NCBI GenBank assembly: GCA_020081605.1
Contig: JAHREC010000013.1
Location: 6,448,001 to 6,512,000 of the forward strand
DNA: 64,000 bases
Reading direction: 5' to 3'
Origin: Albifimbria verrucaria
Taxonomy: Eukaryota; Ascomycota; Sordariomycetes; Hypocreales; Stachybotryaceae
The translations under genes were made by a program, and so were the position numbers. The notes beneath the pieces were generated by a model. The model was not told where the DNA came from. It saw only the letters and a list, made by a program, of their open reading frames with translations, and searched no databases. Below are positions 37,401 to 52,400 of this stretch, piece after piece. Position 1 is the first letter of the stretch; every line of letters starts with the position of its first letter.

Positions 37401-40400
37401 CCAAGTATGTCTTGTATGTCAGGAATCGGGGCGCTACGACCAGAGACAACACTCCCGAATATTATATCAGTAGTGTCAAGATAATGAGATAGTAGTAATG
37501 CCCATGCGCCTCTGAGCAGATTTGCAACCGTAATGTCAATATGGCGTTGTGAGGGTATTCGCAGATGCCGCCGTAAAGTTCCTTCGGAGGAAAGAGAATC
37601 TAGACACCTTGTTTGATGTTGTGGAAACTTGATGGGCTGCGCTCCGTCCAACTCAGAAAGCCAGTATGCCTGTGCTTTTGCTGCTTCCGAAGACTGTAGG
37701 TATTTTACGTAGTTGCTGAACGGAGCCGGAGTGGGGATATTCGGTCGATCCATAGAGACTGCTTGGAGGATTTGCACTATATTCTTAAAAGTGAAAGCAT
37801 CGTAGATCGAATGATGGATATCCCAAACCAGCACAGTGTTGTTTCCATGTTGAGCCAAAGTATAGAAGGACAATGGAGTGCCGTAACCTACCGGTATAGG
37901 CTCAAGCTGCATAATGTCTGATAAGGGCCGTCCATCAGGGAGTTGCCAGGTCAGCGGCTCATCCACCACAACTTGCAAAGGCCCTTCTGAGGACTGTATT
38001 ATACGAGTTCGCATTATGGAACACATACGTATTGTTGTCTCCAGAATGGATTTAAATCGAACAATGTCCAGATTATTGGGAACTTGTATCGTGAATCGCG
38101 ACATGTAGGAACCAGGCTGCTTGACAGCAAGTGCCATAAGGCCCTCTTGAAGAGGGGTACAGGGATAGATATCCTCAATGGCTTTCAGATCGGGTAGCCT
38201 ACATTCCGAGCGCGCTTGTTCAAGCAAATGGCTAACTCGATCATCTGGTAGAAGGCTGAATCGTTCTGGCGCTGCAGGAACGGCATTAACTACCAATGTA
38301 GCACTCGCTGCTACCTTTGACAATCTAGCGTCTCTAAAGATAGATGCCACCGTCAGCTCGAGTCCTTCTTGGCGAGCTAGAGACACCAGCTGTATTGCAC
38401 TAATAGAATCACCGCCAAGTTGCAGGAAGCTATCATCCCGTCCAATTGTGTCGGCTTGGTGTTTGAGGACAGAAGCCCACAGGCGTTGCATTACAACCTC
38501 GTTTGCAGTCTCAGGCCCATGTTTGACCGAGTCTACTAGTGAATACGCTGCTAATTCCTCCTGAGTTAGCGCAGCTGTCCGCTGTTGCAGCATCTTTCTG
38601 TCTAGCTTGTCCGACGTTATGAAGGGCATGTAACGACACGGTATGAACATGACTGGAACCATGTAGCTAGGGAGGTTAATCCTCAGCTGACCAACCAATG
38701 TAGCTATCTGGCTCTTGAGTATTTTAGTGGGTTTCAAGAAGATTTCATCTGCTGGTTTATCAGGCTTAGGGTTGCGATTCTGTATCATAGTGCTTTCTTG
38801 GCCGAAACAGAAATAAGATACCAAGTTCACCGCACCGCCCTTCGTCCGATAGACATCCACAGCTACCTGTTGAATGTCTTTTAGGCCGATCCGAATATTA
38901 TGCTCAACCTCGGCCAACTCGACCCGAAGGCCACGAATTTTCACCTGTGTGTCTATGCGTCCAACGAATTCAATAGTGCCGTCAGGATTGTAGAAGGCTA
39001 GGTCTCCGGTCCTATAGAACCGATCCCATTTTTGAAGTTTCTCAGGTAGCCACATTGGTTGCTGTTTTACCACGGCTTTATCCGTTTTCTTGACGTCGGA
39101 TAAATACTCCCGCAACAAAGTTGGGCCCTGCACGATTACCTCACCGACACAACCGATAGGGGCCAGCTGTCCAGGATCTTCAGGATCACATATCCAACAG
39201 AGACCTCCCACTGGTCGTCCAACTGTTAAGGAGACTCAGCTACTGATTTCCATTCATGCATCGCGCTCAACACACAAACCTCGACAGGGCCCCAACAATT
39301 CACCAGACGAACCTTGCCCACCCATGTTTCGAGCATGTCTCTACCAGCTGCCTCGCCACCACTAAGCAATACTGCCAGACTTGGAACAGATTCGGGGCAG
39401 AGAGTTCGAATGACGGAAGGTGTAAGAAGGGCCCAGGTAATCTCCTCTTCTTGGATATACTCAGCTAACCTGTTCATCCGGGCGTTTTCAGAAGGTATGT
39501 AGAGACACGCCCCAGAAATAAAGGTCGCCATGAACTCCAAAATGCAAGCATCAAAGACATAAGAAGAGAATTGAAGCATTCGAGCGCTTGAAGTTATCTC
39601 AAGTTTTTGGGAAATCGCTGATTGGCTGGTGCATACAGAAGCATGTTGAAGCACAACGCCTTTAGGTAATCCTGTGCTGCCCGATGTGAACATAACGTAG
39701 GCCGTATTGTGAGGCCGAACATTGCATTCTGGCGTCTCGAAGGAAGTTGCTGGTGATTCTTGATTTATCAAAGTTGCGTCAAGCTCTGCTGTGACTTCAA
39801 GAACGTGGAGACCAAGGCCACGGCATTTTTCTGCATGATCTTTTGACGATAGACTCAATTTAGCCCTCGTCTGCCGGACAATCTCCTGGTGCCTATTCAC
39901 TGGATGTGACGGTTCAAGTGGCACCCAGGCTGCACCTGCTTTGTTAATCGCCAGTATGGCCACAAAGAACCAGATAGACTTCTCAAAACATACATGGACT
40001 AGATCTTCAATCGTAGTGCCATAGTTCTTGATAATGTAGTGAGATAATCTGTTGGCCGCGGCATTTAGCTCGCCGTAGGTTAGAGTTCCATCCCAAGATT
40101 TGATAGCAAGGGCGTTAGGGTGAAGGTGAGCCTGACGCTCGATCAGCTGATGGACGCAAGCTTCGATCATCTCAGGTTCTTTCCCAGCCCACGAGACGGC
40201 GTGTTTTGCGTCCCATGGCCCGGTTAGAGACAGGTCCCTTAATGCCTTCTTTTGTTCGGTGAATAATTGCTGCGTAGCTTGATCAAGGTGGTTCAGTAAT
40301 GCCTCCACTTGTACTTCAACTAGCACATTTGAGTTGAATGTGACCAAGAACTCCACATAGCCGTCATAAACATGGGCTTGCAGGACCAGTGGATAATTGA

Positions 40401-43400
40401 AAAAGTCCTGGTGTGAATCCTTGGCCTCTCCTTCAGCTACTGCAGGCATCATGATTACTTCGCTGCCATTTGGTGGAGCAAGTAGCTGCGCAGGCTGTAC
40501 AACCAACAAACTTGAGAGATTGCATGCCTCATGGGCGTCCACGCTTAACTTTGCAATGTTCTGTAAACCGAACTGTTCATGTTCCACCATTTCGAGTGAC
40601 TGGGACTGTATTTCTTGTAGGAAATCCTCAACACTTTGCGATTGATCAAGCCGAACGCGTACAGGAACCGTTGTTACCAAGGGACCGGCTATGCTTTCGA
40701 TACCTGGAATACTAGCTTGGCGACCTGAGATAGATGTGGCAAAACATATGTCATCAGTATCACAGTACCTTGCCAATATGAGAGCCCATGCAGCTCGAAG
40801 GACGGTGGCGTTGGTTATAGAAGAGTCATTCGAAGGAGGCAATAACATGACTCTTGTCTTCGTGTGCGTAGCTTGGCTGACAAGCTCCTTTGCAGTCATG
40901 TTCTGTAGCCGACGGGGCGGGAAGGTTGTAGGCTGCGCTCCTTGAAGTTGATTTATCCAGTAGCCCTTACTTGTCTCATGGTTTAGTTTAACCAAATGTT
41001 CGACAAATTTGGAGTAAGGCTCCATGATAGGAATTTCTGTTCTATCATATAAACTCTGCAGGCCTTGTATAAGGATACTGAGACTCCAGCCATCAAAGAT
41101 AGAGTGATGCATTGTCCAGATGAAATAGTTGTTGTCGTCGTCACCCTTTACAAGGTCATAGTGACACAATCGCGAGCCATATGTCATTTGACGATGTTTT
41201 GCAGCCTCTATACAAGAGGCAAGTGTTTTGTCTTCCGTGCTCCATTGTACCTCGTCAGTAGCTACCACCTGGAATGACTGGCCATCAATAAAGACGATTC
41301 TAGTGCGTAGGATCGGGCATGATGAGAGGATTTGTTCCCATGCACTTTTGAAGCGTTTGATATCCGTACTCTTCGAAACTTTGTAAACTGATCGAGCTAT
41401 ATAGGAGCCAGGTTGTTTGACAGCAAGTGCCATAAGGCCTTCCTGAAGCGGTGTGCAAGGATAGGCATCTGTGATCATCTCCTTGTTTGATAGGCCACAT
41501 TGATCCCGGGCCCTTTCCATTAGTCTGTCCATATCGCTTGTATGTAGCAAAGAGAACGGCACCGTTGGACCTGCTGTCGCCAAAACAGCATCGTCAGTGG
41601 TTCCCATAACGGCATTGGCTGCTACCTGAGACAAGCGAGCATCGCTGAAGATTGATGCTACCGTTAGTTCAAGGCCATGCTTTCGTGCTAGCGATACTAA
41701 GTGAATAGCACTAATTGAGTCTCCACCAATTTTTAGAAAGCTATCGTCGCGCCCAATAGTTTCTAGCGGGATCTTGAGCACTGACGCCCAGAGCTGCTGC
41801 ATCTTGACTTCACTCGCAGTTTGTGGTGGTTGCTTTTCTGAGTTGACCAACGAGTATTTGGCGATTTCCTCCCAAGACAGGGTTGAAGTCAGCGCCTTCA
41901 GTCTTTTTCTATCCAATTTAGTTGATGTGACGGAGGGCATGTAACGGCAAGGAATGAACATTGTGGGGACCATATATGAAGGCAGCTTCACATTCAGCTG
42001 GGCAACCAGAGACGTGATTTGCTTCTCCAAGTCATCAGTGAGGGACAGGAACACGTCTTCTGCTTCACTGGAGGCGCCGCCACGCTTGGCGACTCTTATT
42101 TCCTGGTTGAAACAGAGATAAGCCACCAAGGTATCGCCGCTGTGGGATTTCACCACATCCACTATCACTTGTTGGACCTCCGCTAGAGCTGTACGGATAT
42201 TCTGTTCCACCTCACCTAGCTCGACCCTCAAGCCACGAATCTTAACCTGTGTATCCTTTCGCCCTATGAACTCGATTGTACCATCCGGGTTATGGAGAGC
42301 TAGGTCCCCTGATTTATAAAAGCGGTTCCACTTAGCTCGAGTCTGTTCAGGCACCCATTCCGGCAGTGGTGTGACAATAGACTCTGCTGTCTTGTCGGGA
42401 TTGAACAGATATTGTCGAAGTAAAGTAGGTCCTTGCACCACCAACTCGCCAACGCATCCCACTGGAGCAAGACGGGTTGGATCTTGCGGGTCTACTATCC
42501 AGCAGAAGAAGCCATCCACTGGACGTCCGATTGTTCGAGGTGACAACTCAAGGCTTGGAACCCACTCATGTGTTGTACCAATTACACATGTTTCCACAGG
42601 ACCCCAGCAGTGTACAAAGCGAACCTCACTCAGCCACATGTCAAGAATATCCTGACCACCATTTTCACCACCTGACAATATAATTTCAAGACTGGGGACA
42701 TCGCTCGGTTGTAGTGTTCGTACCACCGCAGGGGTTAGAAATGCACATGAAATTTGATTGTGGCTTATGAAGTTGGCCAGTTGATTCATGCGGACTTCAT
42801 CAGATGGGACATAGATAGATGCACCCGCAATGAAAGTTGCGACTGACTCGAAAAGAAATGCATCAAAAACATACGACGAGAACTGGAGCACCCGTATTTT
42901 TGGGTGCAAGCGCGCCCGTTTAGCGAGGCCCGTCTGGCTGGTACATGCAGATGCATGCTCTATAACGACTCCTTGGGGGTTCCCGTACTGCCAGAGGTGA
43001 ACAGTACATAGGCCACATTTTGAGGTGAAACATGGCAAAGTGGTGATACTGGACATGATCCATCGCGTAGCAAAGATCTATCCAAATCCGCTGTGACCTC
43101 AACAACCCGCAATCCTAAGTCACGGCAGAGGGTGGAGTTCTGCTTTGACGATAAGCCCAGCTTGACTTTTGTTTGATGAATAACATCTTGGTGTCTCTGG
43201 AAAGGATGCGATGGGTCGAGTGGTACCCATGCGCCGCCTGCCTTGTTGATTGCTAAAATGGCCACGAAGAACCAGACCGACTTCTCGAAACAAACGTGGA
43301 TTAGATCCTCAACCGCCACGCCATGCTCCGTAATAAGGTGAAGAGCCAATCTACTCGCCGCTTGGTCTAATTCTTTATATGTAAGGTCACCATCCCATGC

Positions 43401-46400
43401 TCGGATAGCGAGCGCGTTAGGTTGATGTTGAGCCTGCTTTTCCACGAGGGTATGAATACACTCATCAACGACGTCAAAGTTTTGGCCACTCCAAGTGATT
43501 GCCCGTTCCAAGTCCCAAGATCCAGCGAGAGACACTTGCTCAACAGGTTTATCATCCAAGGTGAGCAGTTGTTGTATGACGTGGTCGAAGTGGTGGAATA
43601 AAGCCTCGATTTGGCCCTCCTTGAGTGCTTGTGGATTATACGTTGTCTGAAGCTCAGTATGGCTGTCGGAGACATGAGCTTGTATAACCAGTGGATAATT
43701 AAAGTAACTTCCCAAGAGATCGTCAACAGTTGTTTCGTCAATCTTGGTTGGGTTTATTATTGTGTCTGTTGTCTCACCAGCAGCAAGCTTGGAAGGTTGA
43801 ATCACTAGCAGACTAGCGAAATCACAAGCATCGCGTGCATCGTCGCTTAGCTTTGCGATATTCTGCAGGCCGAATTGTTCATGCGCGACCATATCAGACG
43901 CCTGCGTCTGTATCATTTGTAAAAACTCCGGGATCATTTGCTGACTGTCTATAGAGATTCGAACAGGAACAGTAGCCACCAATGGGCCAGCGATGTTCTC
44001 TAACCCTGGAACAGGTGCGTTACGGCCAGAAACTGCGGTGCCAAAGCATACATCATCTGACTCGCAGTATCGCCTTAGTATAATTGCCCATGCAGCACGC
44101 AGTATCGTAGCTTTGGTAATATGAGAACCACGGATGCGAGGAAATTCAATTGATTTCGTCACGGACACGCTCGCATGGTCGTTAGAGGTAGCCTTTGAGA
44201 CGTCGCGAGGCGGAAAATCAGCCCGCTTACTTCCTTCAAGCTGTGTTGCCCAATAGTCCTCAGTAGTAGATTTATCGATATTTCTGAGGTACTTGATAAA
44301 TTGCGAGTAAGGCTGCACTCTTGGTCTTTCTGTCTTATGATAAGTGCTGGACAACGTCTGTCTAATGATATCTACGCTCCAACCATCGAAGATGGAGTGG
44401 TGCATAGTCCAGATGAAGTATTTCTCGCCTGTGTCTCTACAGGCAAGACCGTATTGGCATAGTCGTGAGCCAAATGTCATCTTGAGGCTCTTAGCGTAAT
44501 CCATGCTTGATTGGAATGTAGCCGTGATTTCAGAGAACCAGTTGATATCATCTTTGATGACCACTTGAGATATATTTCCTTCCAAAAACACTATCCTACT
44601 CCGTAGAATACTATGGGTCAAGACTGTTTGGTTCCAAGCATCTTGAAAACGAGCAACATCAACGTGCTCGGGCAGCTTATAGGCCAGCCAAGCTACATAG
44701 GAACCTGGCTGCTTGACAGTGAGAGCCATGAGACCTTCTTGAAGCGGCGTGCATGGGTAAGCATCCTCAATGATTTGATCACTGGTAAGATTGCATTGGT
44801 CTCGAGCTCCAGCTATCATATCGTCGATATTAGATGATTGAAGAAGGCTGAATGGCTGGTTTACCTCCAGACCGTTCTCCGCATCTAGTAGCATAGTGTT
44901 TGCTGCTACCTCTGATAACCGAGCATCTTTGAAGATTGAAGCCACGGTGAGCTTAAAACGCTGTTGACGGGCCAATGATACCAGATGAATTGCGCTTATT
45001 GAGTCTCCTCCAAGCTGTAAGAAGCTATCATCGCGGCCGATGGACTCTATCGGTATCTTCAGCACTGAAGCCCAAAGGCGTTGCATTTCCAATTCCATTG
45101 GCGTTTCACAGGCCCTCTTCTCCATATCCATAAGTGAGTAACTCTCCAAATTCTCACGGCTTAATGCAACCGTCAATTGGCGGAGTTTATTCCTATCCAG
45201 CTTGGTGGATGTGATAAATGGCATATGGTGGCAGGGAATAAACATCTTCGGGACCATGTAACTAGGAAGGCTGGTTGTCAATTGACCGACGAGTGACGCA
45301 ACCTGAGTTTTCAAGTTATCTGACATAGGCAAAAATATGTCTTTGTCTGAATCAAGTTCATCTTCATGCCCAGCTACCTTGCTGCGCTGGCTGAAGCAGA
45401 GGTATGAGACTAAGCTCACACCACCACCTTCAGCATAGTAGACATCCACAGCCACTTGTTGAACATCCATCAGAATCCTTCTGATGTTTTGTTCCACTTC
45501 TCCAAGCTCCACACGAAGCCCCTGATCTTAACCTGTGTATCCTTTCGTCCCGCGAACTCAAGTGTTCCATCAGGATTGTAAAAGGCTAGATCGCCTGACT
45601 TGTAAAAGCGGTTCCATTTCTCTCGGGTTTTTTCTGGCACCCATTCAGGAAGCGGTGATACTGTGACTGTCTGTGTTTTCTCAGGATCTGAAAGATATTC
45701 GCGCAAAAGATTTGGTCCCTGGATCATGATCTCGCCTATGCATCCAGTTGGGGCGAGGCGGCTAGGGTCACTCGGATCGACAATCCACAGGAAGCCTCCT
45801 ACAGGTCGTCCTATCGTAAGAGGGGACTCTTTGCCGACTTCCACTCATGCAGCGAACTGACCACGCACGTTTCTGCCGGACCCCAGACATTGATCAACCG
45901 GAGCTTCCTGAACCACCGATCGAGGAGGTCTTGGCCAACAGCCTCTCCTCCCAAAATCAAGACGTCCATGGTGGGAACCTGCTCTGGTGTTAATGTGCGA
46001 GCAAAGGCTGGGGTGAGTGCTGCCCAAGTTATCTGCATATCGCGAATGAATTCTGGAAGTCCATTTAGACGAACTTCATCAGACGGTATACAGATACAGC
46101 CTCCTGAAATCAAGGTTGTGATGCCCTCAAAAATGCAGGCATCGAAGACATAGGACGAAAATTGAAGCATTCGCATCTCTGGGCTCATTCCGAGTCTCTT
46201 GCTGGTAGCTGTTTGGCTAGTGCATACGGTATCGTGCTCGATCACAACACCTTTAGGTGTGCCTGTACTGCCAGAAGTAAATAAAACATATGATACATTC
46301 CGAGGAGATACATCCGGAAGGATTATGCCCCCAGATATATCATTTATCAGAATTTGATCGAGATCTTCTGTAACTTCAACAGCTTGGATGCCCAAGGCCG

Positions 46401-49400
46401 TACATGTAGCGGTGTTGGCTTTCGATGTAAGCGCTAATCTAGCCTTTGACTGCTCAACTACTTGCTTCTGTCTCTGGAAAGGATGAGACGGATCAAGAGG
46501 AACCCATCCACCACCCGCTTTATTTATTGCCAATATAGAGACAAAGAACCAAACCGACTTTTCGAAACACACATGTACCAGGTCTCCAGTTGCTACGCCG
46601 TAAGCTTGCAGGAGATGCTTGGCTAGTCTGTCCGCCTTGTTGTTTAGCTCAGCGTACGTGAGTCTTCCATCCCATGCATCAATAGCAGCCGCTATTGGTC
46701 TGTGTTTTGCTTGTGCTTCTACTAATTGATGAACACAAGCATTAACAAATTCTGGCTCATCGCCGCTTCGTAAGACCGACATCTCCTTATCCCATGGTCC
46801 AACCACGGAGACCTCGCCGAGTAGGGAGTTTTCTTGCGACAGTAGCTGCTGTACTACATAATCGAAATGATTGCCGAGTGCCTCAACACGGCCTTCAGAA
46901 AGGATTTGAGAGTCATAAGTGATCAACATTTTCACATAGTCGTCATACAAGTGACCTTGTACAACGAGTGGATAGTTGAAGTATCCATCCAGCAAATCAT
47001 CAGCCAAGGCCTGTTCATCTGTAGCAGAAGCCATGATTGTATCTTCCGTAACAGTGGCAGCGAGCAATTTACCAGGCTGTACCCCCATTAAACTGGAGAA
47101 TTCACAGACAGCGCGGGCGTCAGCACTCAATTTGGATATGTTTTGTAGGCCAAACTGTTCGTAGGTCACCATCTCAGATGCCTGCTTCTGCAAGTCCCTG
47201 AGGAACTTCTCAATTTGCTGTTGATGATCAAGTCGAATACGAACTGGGACGGTTGTGACTAGTGGACCAGCTATACTTTCCACTCCTGGAATGACCGCTT
47301 GACGTCCTGATACAGGTGTGCCGAAACAAACATCGTCAGATTCGCAATATTGTGCGAGTATTATTGCCCACGCTGCTCGGAGCACGGTAGCTTTCGTCAC
47401 GCCAGATGGAGATTGGCATGAGAACGGTATAATTTTCTTTAGTGATCCAGTGATCTGATTTGGGACCGTACCTGAGTTGCCATGACTCGAGTGCCGCGAG
47501 GGAAATGCCGATGGTTTGGCTTCTCGTAGTTGGTTCGCCCAGTATTCCACACATGCAGCATGATCAATCTCCTGGATGTACTTTACAAAAATGGCGTATG
47601 GTTGAAGTATAGGTGCCATAGTGTTATTGTAGTTGCATAGTAGCTGCTCTCTAATGAGACCCAGGCTCCAGCCGTCGAATATCGAGTGGTGCATAACTAG
47701 AGTAAAATAGACGTGGCCGTCATTTCCCTCTATAAGTCCATAGCGACAAAGCCTTGTCCCATATCCCATGATATGATCCTGCTTAAAACCTGCGATCTGA
47801 TCTGAATTACTGTCAGATTCCCAGTAGACATCATTCTTAACGACAACCTGTACAGAGCGCTGATCCATCAGGATAATTCGCGTGCAAAGGCTGCTACAAG
47901 AAGACACCGTGAGGTTCCAAGCGTGTCGGAACCGGGCAACTTCCACATTGTTGGATAGTTTATACACATACTTCGCTGTATATGAACCAGGATGCTTTTT
48001 AGCCATCGCCATAAGCCCTTCCTGAAGCGGGGTGCATGGATAGGCATCCGTGATAATCTGATCGCTTCCCAGCATACACTGTTCTTGGGCTCTCTTCAGC
48101 AATCCAGTGACATCACTTGTCTGTAAGAGACTGAATGGATCAGGTGCTGCTGTCATGCCATCTTCAGCCAGATCTCTAGCACTAGCCGCCACTTTCATTA
48201 GGCGAGGGTCTTCAAAGATTGTGGACACAGATAGTGCAAGCCCTTCTCGACGTGCCATTGATACCAGATGAATAGCCATAATAGAGTCACCTCCTATTTG
48301 GAGAAAACTATCGTCTCGTCCAATAGTATTCGCTGAGATATTAAGTAGTGAGGCCCATAGTTGCTGCATCTTGAATTCTCTTGGACTCGTTGGTGCTCGT
48401 TTCTTTGCATCCACTAGCGAGTATCTCTCCAGTTCTTCACGGCTTAGTGACATTGAGAGAAGTCTCAACTTCTTCCTGTTCAGCTTAGTTGACGTTATTA
48501 CCGGCATGTAGCGGCATAGAATGAAAGCTGTTGGAATCATGTATCGCGGTAGTCGTACGCTCAGCTGACCAATCAGCTCTTTTATTTGACTCTGAAGTTC
48601 TTCTGTCAAAGGTTGAAAGATCGCATCTGTAGCGTTGTCGTCTTCGGCAAGGGACATTCTTGTCTCAGTGCTAAAACAAATATATGAGACCAATTTGAGT
48701 CCACTATCGGTCTCGAGTATATCAACAGCTACCTGTTGGATGCCTTTCAACATCGTCCGGATGTTGTATTCAACTTCTCCCAGCTCAACCCGGAGACCTC
48801 GAATCTTAATCTGCGTGTCCTTGCGACCAACAAACTCTATTGTGCCATCAGGATTATAGAATGCAAGGTCTCCTGACCTATAGAATCGATCCCATGACCG
48901 ATTTGACTGCGGAACCCAGTCAGGAGATTTCTCATGAAAGCTTCATCGGTCCTTTGAGGGTCGGAGAGATATTGTCGCAGCAAGGTTGGACCTTGAATCA
49001 TAATTTCGCCTACACACCCGTTTGGGGCAAGCTTTGTCGGGTCTTTAGGATCGACGATCCAGCAGAATCCTCCAACGGGTCGGCCAATAGTCATGGAGGA
49101 TTCTTTTCCAGACGATTTCCATTCATGAAGCGTGCTAAAGACACATGTCTCTGCAGGGCCCCAGCCGTTGATTAAACGTACTTTTCCAAGCCATGTCTTG
49201 ACAATATCTGGACTAACAGATTCACCCGCCAACAGCAAGGCCTGGAGGCCAGGTACATCATCTGGGTTCATTGTTCGGACAAATGATGGCGTTAAGAAGG
49301 CCCAATTAACCCTTTGAGCCCGAATAAATCGAGGTAATCCATCAAGACGGATATCATCTGAAGGAACGCACAGAGACCCTCCAGATATCAATGTAGCTAT

Positions 49401-52400
49401 AATTTCACCAACACAGAGATCAAATACGTACGAAGCAAACTGCAGCATACGAACCTCGGATGTTAAGTTCAATCTTGTTGAAATAGCCATTTGGCTCGTG
49501 CACACTGCGCCATGTTCCATGACTAAACCCTTGGGTTTTCCCGTACTACCGGACGTGAAGAGCACATAGGCTGCGTTATGAGCAGACACGCTTGTAGTTT
49601 GGGCTGAAGGTTTGCTTCCTGATTCCTTTTTCAAAACCTCGTCGAAACCAGGCGTAACTTGAACCACTCTAAGGCCCAGCTCGAGGCATATAGAGGCGTT
49701 CGTTGCAGATGCTAGAGCTAACCTAGCTCCCGTCTGGCTTATCACTTCCTGCTGCCGTTGTTTTGGGTGTGAGGAATCTAGCGGCACCCATGCGCCGCCT
49801 GCCTTGTTGATAGCTAGAATGGCTACGAAAAACCACATGGACTTTTCGAAACAAACATGAATTAGGTCCTCTGTCGCGACACCTAATCCAATTAGATAAT
49901 GTGCCAATCTGTCTGCGGCCTCATCTAACTCAGCGTAGGTAAGCTCTCCATCCCAGGCCAGGATAGCAGGTGCATTTGGTTGCTTGGCGGCTTGTTTTTC
50001 GATCAACTCATGCACACACCCACTGACTGCTTGGGGCTCTTCGCCTCTCCATGCAATAGCCTTTTGCAGGTCCCACTGGCTAACCATGGAAATATTTTCA
50101 AGCGTCGTTTCTTCATGTAATAGTAATTGCTGTACAATCTCATCAAAGTGGCTGCATAAAGCCTCAATTTGGCCACCAGCTAGAACTCTTGCATCGTAAA
50201 CTGCATGAAATCTCACATAATCATCATGTATGTATGCTTGAACCACTAGCGGGTAGTTAAAATAGCCCTCCAGAAGATTATCGTCTGCCATCTGTTCACT
50301 CGTAGGAGGTACTATCACTGAATCGGTAGCAGTTCTTGGCGCAACAAGTCGGGCAGGTTGGATAACTATCAAGCTGGAGAATTCACAGGCATCGCGCGCA
50401 TGAGTGCTCAACTTCGCTATGTTCTGTAGTCCAAACTGTTCAAAAGCAACCATATCAGAAGCTTGACGTTGTATGGTTTGAAGGAAATCATTGATAGTGT
50501 CTTGACGGTTTAAACGAACACGGACTGGAACAGTTGTCACGAGTGGGCCGGTCATTGATTCTGATCCAGAGACAGGGGCGTGTCGACCAGAAATTGAGGT
50601 ACCAAAGCATACATCGTCTGATTCCGTATAATGTGCAAGCAACATAGCCCATGCAGCTCTTAATATCGTGGCTTTCGTAAAAGATGAAGCCTTGGTTTGA
50701 CGGAACTGAATAGACTTCACCATGGATTGGTTGAAATGAGAACTGTTCATGTTGGTTGAAACATGCTGCAGCCGTGGAGGAAAGGGTGTGCACTTGGCCC
50801 CTTCGAGTTGCTCAATCCAGTACGTTGAACCAGCCTCATAGTTCAGTTCGGTGATATACTTGATGAATTGCGAGTATGGTCGGGGTTTAGCCACTTCTAA
50901 CCCATCATAAAAGCTTTGAAGCAGCTGCATAATGATATTCATACCCCATCCATCGAACACTGAATGGTGTACAGCTAATGTGAAGTATGTGCTACCATCT
51001 GCAGCGGTTGCGAACCCGTAGCGGCAAAGTCGATCCCCATACACCATCTCCGTGGTTGTCATGATTGCTGAGACGTTGTCGTAATGCTCAATACTAGCAT
51101 GGGGTTCCCACGGGCCATCATTCTTAATAACAATTTGCAATGATTGTCCATCTATAAAGGCTATCCGGGTTCTAAGACTGCTGCACGTATAAACAGTCTT
51201 CTCCCAAGCTTGTTGGAAGCGATTAAGATCAGTTTTCGGGGACAACTTGTAGATATATTTAGCAATATAAGACCCTGGTTGCTTTGAGGCAATCGCCATA
51301 AGCCCTTCTTGAAGCGGCGTACAAGGATATGCATCCTCAATACTTTGTGCATCAAGTAGACGGCACTGCTCGCGAGCCTTTGCCAACACATCTCCCATAT
51401 TATTAGACTGCAGTAGACTAAATGGAATGACAGTGGTATCAGGGCTTTTGTTGTCTATCGCGACGACACTGGCTGCTACGTGTGACAAGCGAGAGTCTCG
51501 GAAGATTGAGGCTACAGTAAGCCCCATACCTTTTCGACGTGCTTGCGAGACTAGCTCGACTGCGCTGATAGAATCACCACCAATTTGGAGGAAACTATCG
51601 TCTCGCCCTATTGCCTCTGCTGGGACTCTTAAGATAGAAGCCCATAGCCGCTGCATTTGAACTTCTATTTCGGTCTCTGGTGCCCGCTTTTCAGAGTCAA
51701 TCAATGCGTAGTGAGCAATCTCATCATGGCTCAGGGCGGCTACCAATCGCTGTAGCTTCTTTCTATCCAATTTTGCTGATGTGATGAACGGGATATACTG
51801 ACAAGGTATAAACATCGTGGGAACCATGTAACGTGGCAGGAGTACATTAAGCTGTCCAACCAATGCAAGGAGTTCATCTTTCAGTTTGTTCGTTAGAGGC
51901 AGGAAGGCATCATTGAGTTCATCTTTTCCATCCTGAAGACGAGACAGTCGAATCTCTCGAGTAAAGCACAAGAAAGCCACGAGGCTAGCTCCAGTTTCGC
52001 TGTATAAAATGTCCACAGCCACCTGTTGGACACTTTCCAACGATGCGCGAATGCTCTGTTCTACTTCACCCAGTTCAACCCGCAAACCTCTAATCTTAAC
52101 CTGCGTGTCTTTACGTCCAATATAGACGATAGTTCCGTCAGGGTTGTAATAAGCTAGGTCGCCTGATTTGTAAAATCGGGTCCATCTGGTTCGAGTCTTT
52201 ACTGGCACCCACTCTGGCAGCGATGTGAGTACCACTTCTTCGGTCTTCTCAGGGTTAAGAAGATATTCTCGTAGCAGTGCTGGACCTTGTATCATCAATT
52301 CGCCGACGCATCCAATTGGAGCCAGGCGACTATGGTCTTCGGGATCTACAATCCAGAAGAGGCTACCAGCCGGCCGACCTACGCTAGTTGGTGCCTCCCT

